64,000 nucleotides of DNA from Roseimicrobium gellanilyticum (lineage in GTDB: Bacteria; Verrucomicrobiota; Verrucomicrobiia; Verrucomicrobiales; Verrucomicrobiaceae). The number at the start of each line of letters is the position of its first letter. Position 1 is the first letter of the stretch. Positions 61,602-64,000 of this stretch are shown here, one piece after another. Both the position numbers and the translations under genes were made by a program. The notes under the pieces were generated by a model, which made no database searches, was not told the DNA's origin, and worked only from the letters and a program-made list of their open reading frames with translations. The DNA lies in the NCBI RefSeq assembly GCF_003315205.1, contig NZ_QNRR01000012.1:1-64000 (forward strand). The letters are read 5' to 3'.

Positions 61602-64000
61602 CTATCCCCTGCTCTTGCCAGCGTCCCCGGATGCCCCCTGCACCGCATCTTTTGTCGCAGCCATGGAGTTCATGCGCAGGGTAAAATGAAACACCGCTCC
61701 CCCGTCCGGCCCACTCTCCGCCCACAGCCGGCCTCCATGCGCCCGGATGATGGCCTGGCAAATGGAGAGGCCCATGCCCAGTCCATGCTGCTTGGTGGAG
61801 TAGAAGGGCTTGAAGATCTGCTCCAGCATCTCCGGCGTGATGCCCGTACCCCGGTCTGCGACTGAAACACGGATCATATCCATTCCTTCCCGCTTCGTCT
61901 CAATGAAGAGCTGCCGCATCTCCGGCGGAGCATCACTCATCGCATCGCAGCCATTGATGATGAGATTGATGAGCACCTGCTGGAGCTGGATGTGATCTGC
62001 GCTCACCATCGACAATTCGGGTGACAGCGAGGTGGACACAGTGACATTCCTGCCGACGAGGTCACTGTGAATCAACAGAAGCGAGTGATGGATATCAGCA
62101 TTGATATCGCGCAACTCCATCTCTGACTGACCCTTCTTGATCATGGCACGCATGCGCTCGATGATCTCGTTCGCACGGCGATCCGCGTCCGCAATGTCAT
62201 TCAGGCTGCTGCGCACCTCCTCCACATCCGGCACAGGATGATTCAGGAACCTCAGCGCAGCCTGCGCATTGCTCAGGATGGTGGTGAGTGGCTGCTTCAG
62301 CTCATGGGCGAGCGATGCAGACAGCTCACCCAGCAAGGATACACGGCTGGCGTGAGCCAGCTCCGCATGCTGCTGCCTTGCCCGCTCCAGATCCGCAAGC
62401 TGATGGCGATGCTTCGCACGAGCGTGCCACCACGCTGCGAATCCCCCCGCTCCGACGAGCAGCAACATGGCTCCTGCGCGAAACCAAATGGTCTGCCAGA
62501 AAAATGGCCGCACCACGAAGGCGAAGCTCGCACCCTGCTCACTCCAATTCCCGCGATCATCGGATGCCACCACGCGGAAGGTGTAGCGACCCGGTGGCAG
62601 GCCATCGTAGGACACGCGTCTGCGACTGCTGCCTGCCGCCCAGCTGGTATCAAGCCCTTCCACACGATGGCGGAAGCGCACCCGCTCGCCACCTGCCAAT
62701 GCGGGCGCCGTGAACTTCACCTCCAAATGGTGCGGTCCCGGCGGGATCGACACGCGTTTGCCAGACGCCACCTCGTGTCCATTCACCAGAATGCTTTCGA
62801 TGTCCGCCTTCGGTGCGGTCATGGCGCCGCGCTGTAGTTGCTGTGGATCGATTTCCACCACGCCAGCCGCCATGGGAAACAGCAGCCTGCCATTCCGGGT
62901 GCGGATCACCGTGGGTGAGTGGCCACCCGTGCACTGCTCCTTCACCATGCCTTCATTCCTGCCGAAGACCATGGGATGAAGTTGCGCGATTTCGCCACGG
63001 GACAGCTCGTCAAACTCCCCACGGTCGATGCGCATGATGCCGTGGTTGCACCCCAGCCAGAGATTGCCGGAATCATCCGCAATGATTTGCGAGATGATGT
63101 CATCGATGAGTCCTTCGCGTGTGGTGTAGTTGGTGATACGGCCGTCCTTCATGCGAGCCAGGCCGCCTCCCAGTGTGCCGATCCAGAGAGTGCCATTCGC
63201 CTCGCGGTACAACGCACGCACACTTTGTGTCAGCAGCCCGTCCTTGGTTCCCCACACTCGGGTATTACCATTCTCCCAGCGATGCAATCCACCCGAACTG
63301 CCAATCCACAATACCCCGGGTCGCTCCAGCACCAGACTGGTGATGCCACCAGAAAAGGAACCCGCTGGCGCCACTGTCTCCACCTTCCCTTCGGAATATT
63401 TCAAAAGGGTGGAGTAATAGGTGCCCAGCCAGATGGCATCGCCATCCACACACATGGCGCGGATGGCCTCACCGCGGATGGGTGGCTCCAGAAAGGACTG
63501 CATCGCTTGGCCCGCAGCAAAGCGGTGCAGGAACTGCTCGCCGGCCATCCAGATGCTGCCGTCCGAACCCGTCACTCCGCAGTAAAAATTAGGTGACACA
63601 CGCTTCACGGAAGGGTCGGTGACCTCTCTGAATTCTCCCGCTTCGAATCGATGGACCCACGAGTTGCCTGTACCTGCCCACCATACACCGTCCTTATCCT
63701 CAGCAATCGTCGTCACAGACAGGGGCTTCCCCTCATCCCCAGAGCCCCAATAGTGAAGCAGACGGGGGGACAATCGTATCAGCCCATTCGCCGCAGTACC
63801 GAGCCAGATGGAGCCGCTGCTATCCGTCACGATTGCACGCAACACACGCGTCTGCTTCTCACCCCACTCGACCTTTGCGAAGCGCTCGCCATCACTGCGA
63901 TACAGACCCGAGCCAATCACGGTGGTCCACAAGGCGCCATCCATGCCTTCAGCCAGACCGACGAAGCTGGACTTGGGCAATCCTGCGGCAGGCCCCAATT
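61602..64000 (-). CDS. Two-component propeller sensor histidine kinase (5' end outside window)
   Basis: At least 798 residues; the N-terminus lies beyond position 64000. Many Reg_prop propeller repeats (GSIWLGTAANGLIRL, GVLWIGSSGGLHRW, GTLWIGTLGGGLARM) are followed by a Y_Y_Y domain (LEVKFTAPALAGGERVRFRHRVEGLDTSW...LPPGRYTFRVVASDDRGNWS), one membrane helix (WFRAGAMLLLVGAGGFAAWW), a HisKA with phospho-His in SLAHELKQPLTTILSNAQ, and HATPase boxes INLIINGCDAM, DRGTGI, GLGMGLSI. The periplasmic part probably senses a glycan or other outside signal. The AHELKQPL form is typical of FixL/DctB/StyS-like kinases that pair with FixJ/LuxR-type regulators. No regulator gene is seen in the window; it may lie just upstream, outside. 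Confidence 0.9.
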   Translation of the reverse strand, partial: LGPAAGLPKSSFVGLAEGMDGALWTTVIGSGLYRSDGERFAKVEWGEKQTRVLRAIVTDSSGSIWLGTAANGLIRLSPRLLHYWGSGDEGKPLSVTTIAEDKDGVWWAGTGNSWVHRFEAGEFREVTDPSVKRVSPNFYCGVTGSDGSIWMAGEQFLHRFAAGQAMQSFLEPPIRGEAIRAMCVDGDAIWLGTYYSTLLKYSEGKVETVAPAGSFSGGITSLVLERPGVLWIGSSGGLHRWENGNTRVWGTKDGLLTQSVRALYREANGTLWIGTLGGGLARMKDGRITNYTTREGLIDDIISQIIADDSGNLWLGCNHGIMRIDRGEFDELSRGEIAQLHPMVFGRNEGMVKEQCTGGHSPTVIRTRNGRLLFPMAAGVVEIDPQQLQRGAMTAPKADIESILVNGHEVASGKRVSIPPGPHHLEVKFTAPALAGGERVRFRHRVEGLDTSWAAGSSRRRVSYDGLPPGRYTFRVVASDDRGNWSEQGASFAFVVRPFFWQTIWFRAGAMLLLVGAGGFAAWWHARAKHRHQLADLERARQQHAELAHASRVSLLGELSASLAHELKQPLTTILSNAQAALRFLNHPVPDVEEVRSSLNDIADADRRANEIIERMRAMIKKGQSEMELRDINADIHHSLLLIHSDLVGRNVTVSTSLSPELSMVSADHIQLQQVLINLIINGCDAMSDAPPEMRQLFIETKREGMDMIRVSVADRGTGITPEMLEQIFKPFYSTKQHGLGMGLSICQAIIRAHGGRLWAESGPDGGAVFHFTLRMNSMAATKDAVQGASGDAGKSRG

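Noticed and set aside
1-64000. CRISPR array, tRNA or rRNA genes, prophage or insertion sequence
   Set aside because: No spacer-repeat series (the only array is the uniform 7-mer at 1-95), no tRNA-like cloverleaf noticed in the gaps, and no transposase, integrase or phage gene was seen.

Overview
The window looks like a piece of chromosome from a Verrucomicrobiota bacterium, probably near Verrucomicrobiaceae (Prosthecobacter, Roseimicrobium or Verrucomicrobium type). This is inferred from gene content: high GC, a sialate O-acetylesterase, DUF1080 and SMP-30 proteins, a PEGA/FGE-type kinase, many small secreted hypotheticals and many palindromic intergenic repeats. No rRNA or tRNA gene was found to confirm it. 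All assignments come from reading protein and DNA motifs; no database search was run.

Layout. 1-15 kb: a heptamer tandem repeat, a membrane Ser/Thr kinase, a tandem pair of LolA-like proteins whose duplication also copied the start of the neighbouring glycosyltransferase gene, a sialate esterase, guaA, a ParA ATPase with an unknown partner, and a housekeeping block (aat, coaD, yceD-rpmF). 15-24 kb: a PQQ-propeller protein, a DUF418 membrane protein, a DUF1080/SMP-30 fusion, two small 'GWACCG' paralogues, a D-2-hydroxyacid dehydrogenase, a Cys-rich secreted protein, and a TetR-ACP-E2 cluster. 24-31 kb: pyruvate carboxylase, then a 760-residue protein joining a TauD-like dioxygenase to a class III nucleotide cyclase domain and a helical C-terminus, then a 560-bp apparently noncoding stretch and lspA. 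31-37 kb: an L,D-transpeptidase-like protein that has lost its catalytic Cys, a TPR protein, two hydrolases, an alcohol dehydrogenase and a small lipoprotein.

37-62 kb is a fermentative carbon-metabolism region. One minus-strand operon runs pyruvate kinase, C4-dicarboxylate transporter, cNMP-domain/aspartase fusion, cNMP-domain/acetate kinase/PduL phosphotransacylase fusion. A plus-strand operon runs maltoporin-like porin, PTS EIIA-HPr-EI fusion, PTS EIIC-EIIB-EIIB. A minus-strand cluster runs PEP carboxykinase, GNAT acetyltransferase, AspT/YidE-type transporter, 6-phosphofructokinase. Together they import and phosphorylate sugar, carry it through glycolysis, and provide acetate (with ATP) and C4-dicarboxylate (fumarate/succinate) outlets.

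The most striking regulatory signal is an 18-bp dyad, ATAGGACCNNGGTCCTAT. It occurs four times, each within one base pair of perfect symmetry, upstream of the pyk operon, between a CBS-domain gene and cardiolipin synthase, upstream of the porin-PTS operon, and upstream of a SnoaL/glycine-rich surface-protein operon. It looks like the operator of one regulator coordinating this region. The window ends inside a propeller-type sensor histidine kinase of the 'HELKQPL' (FixL/StyS-like) class, whose LuxR-type partner is a candidate binder.
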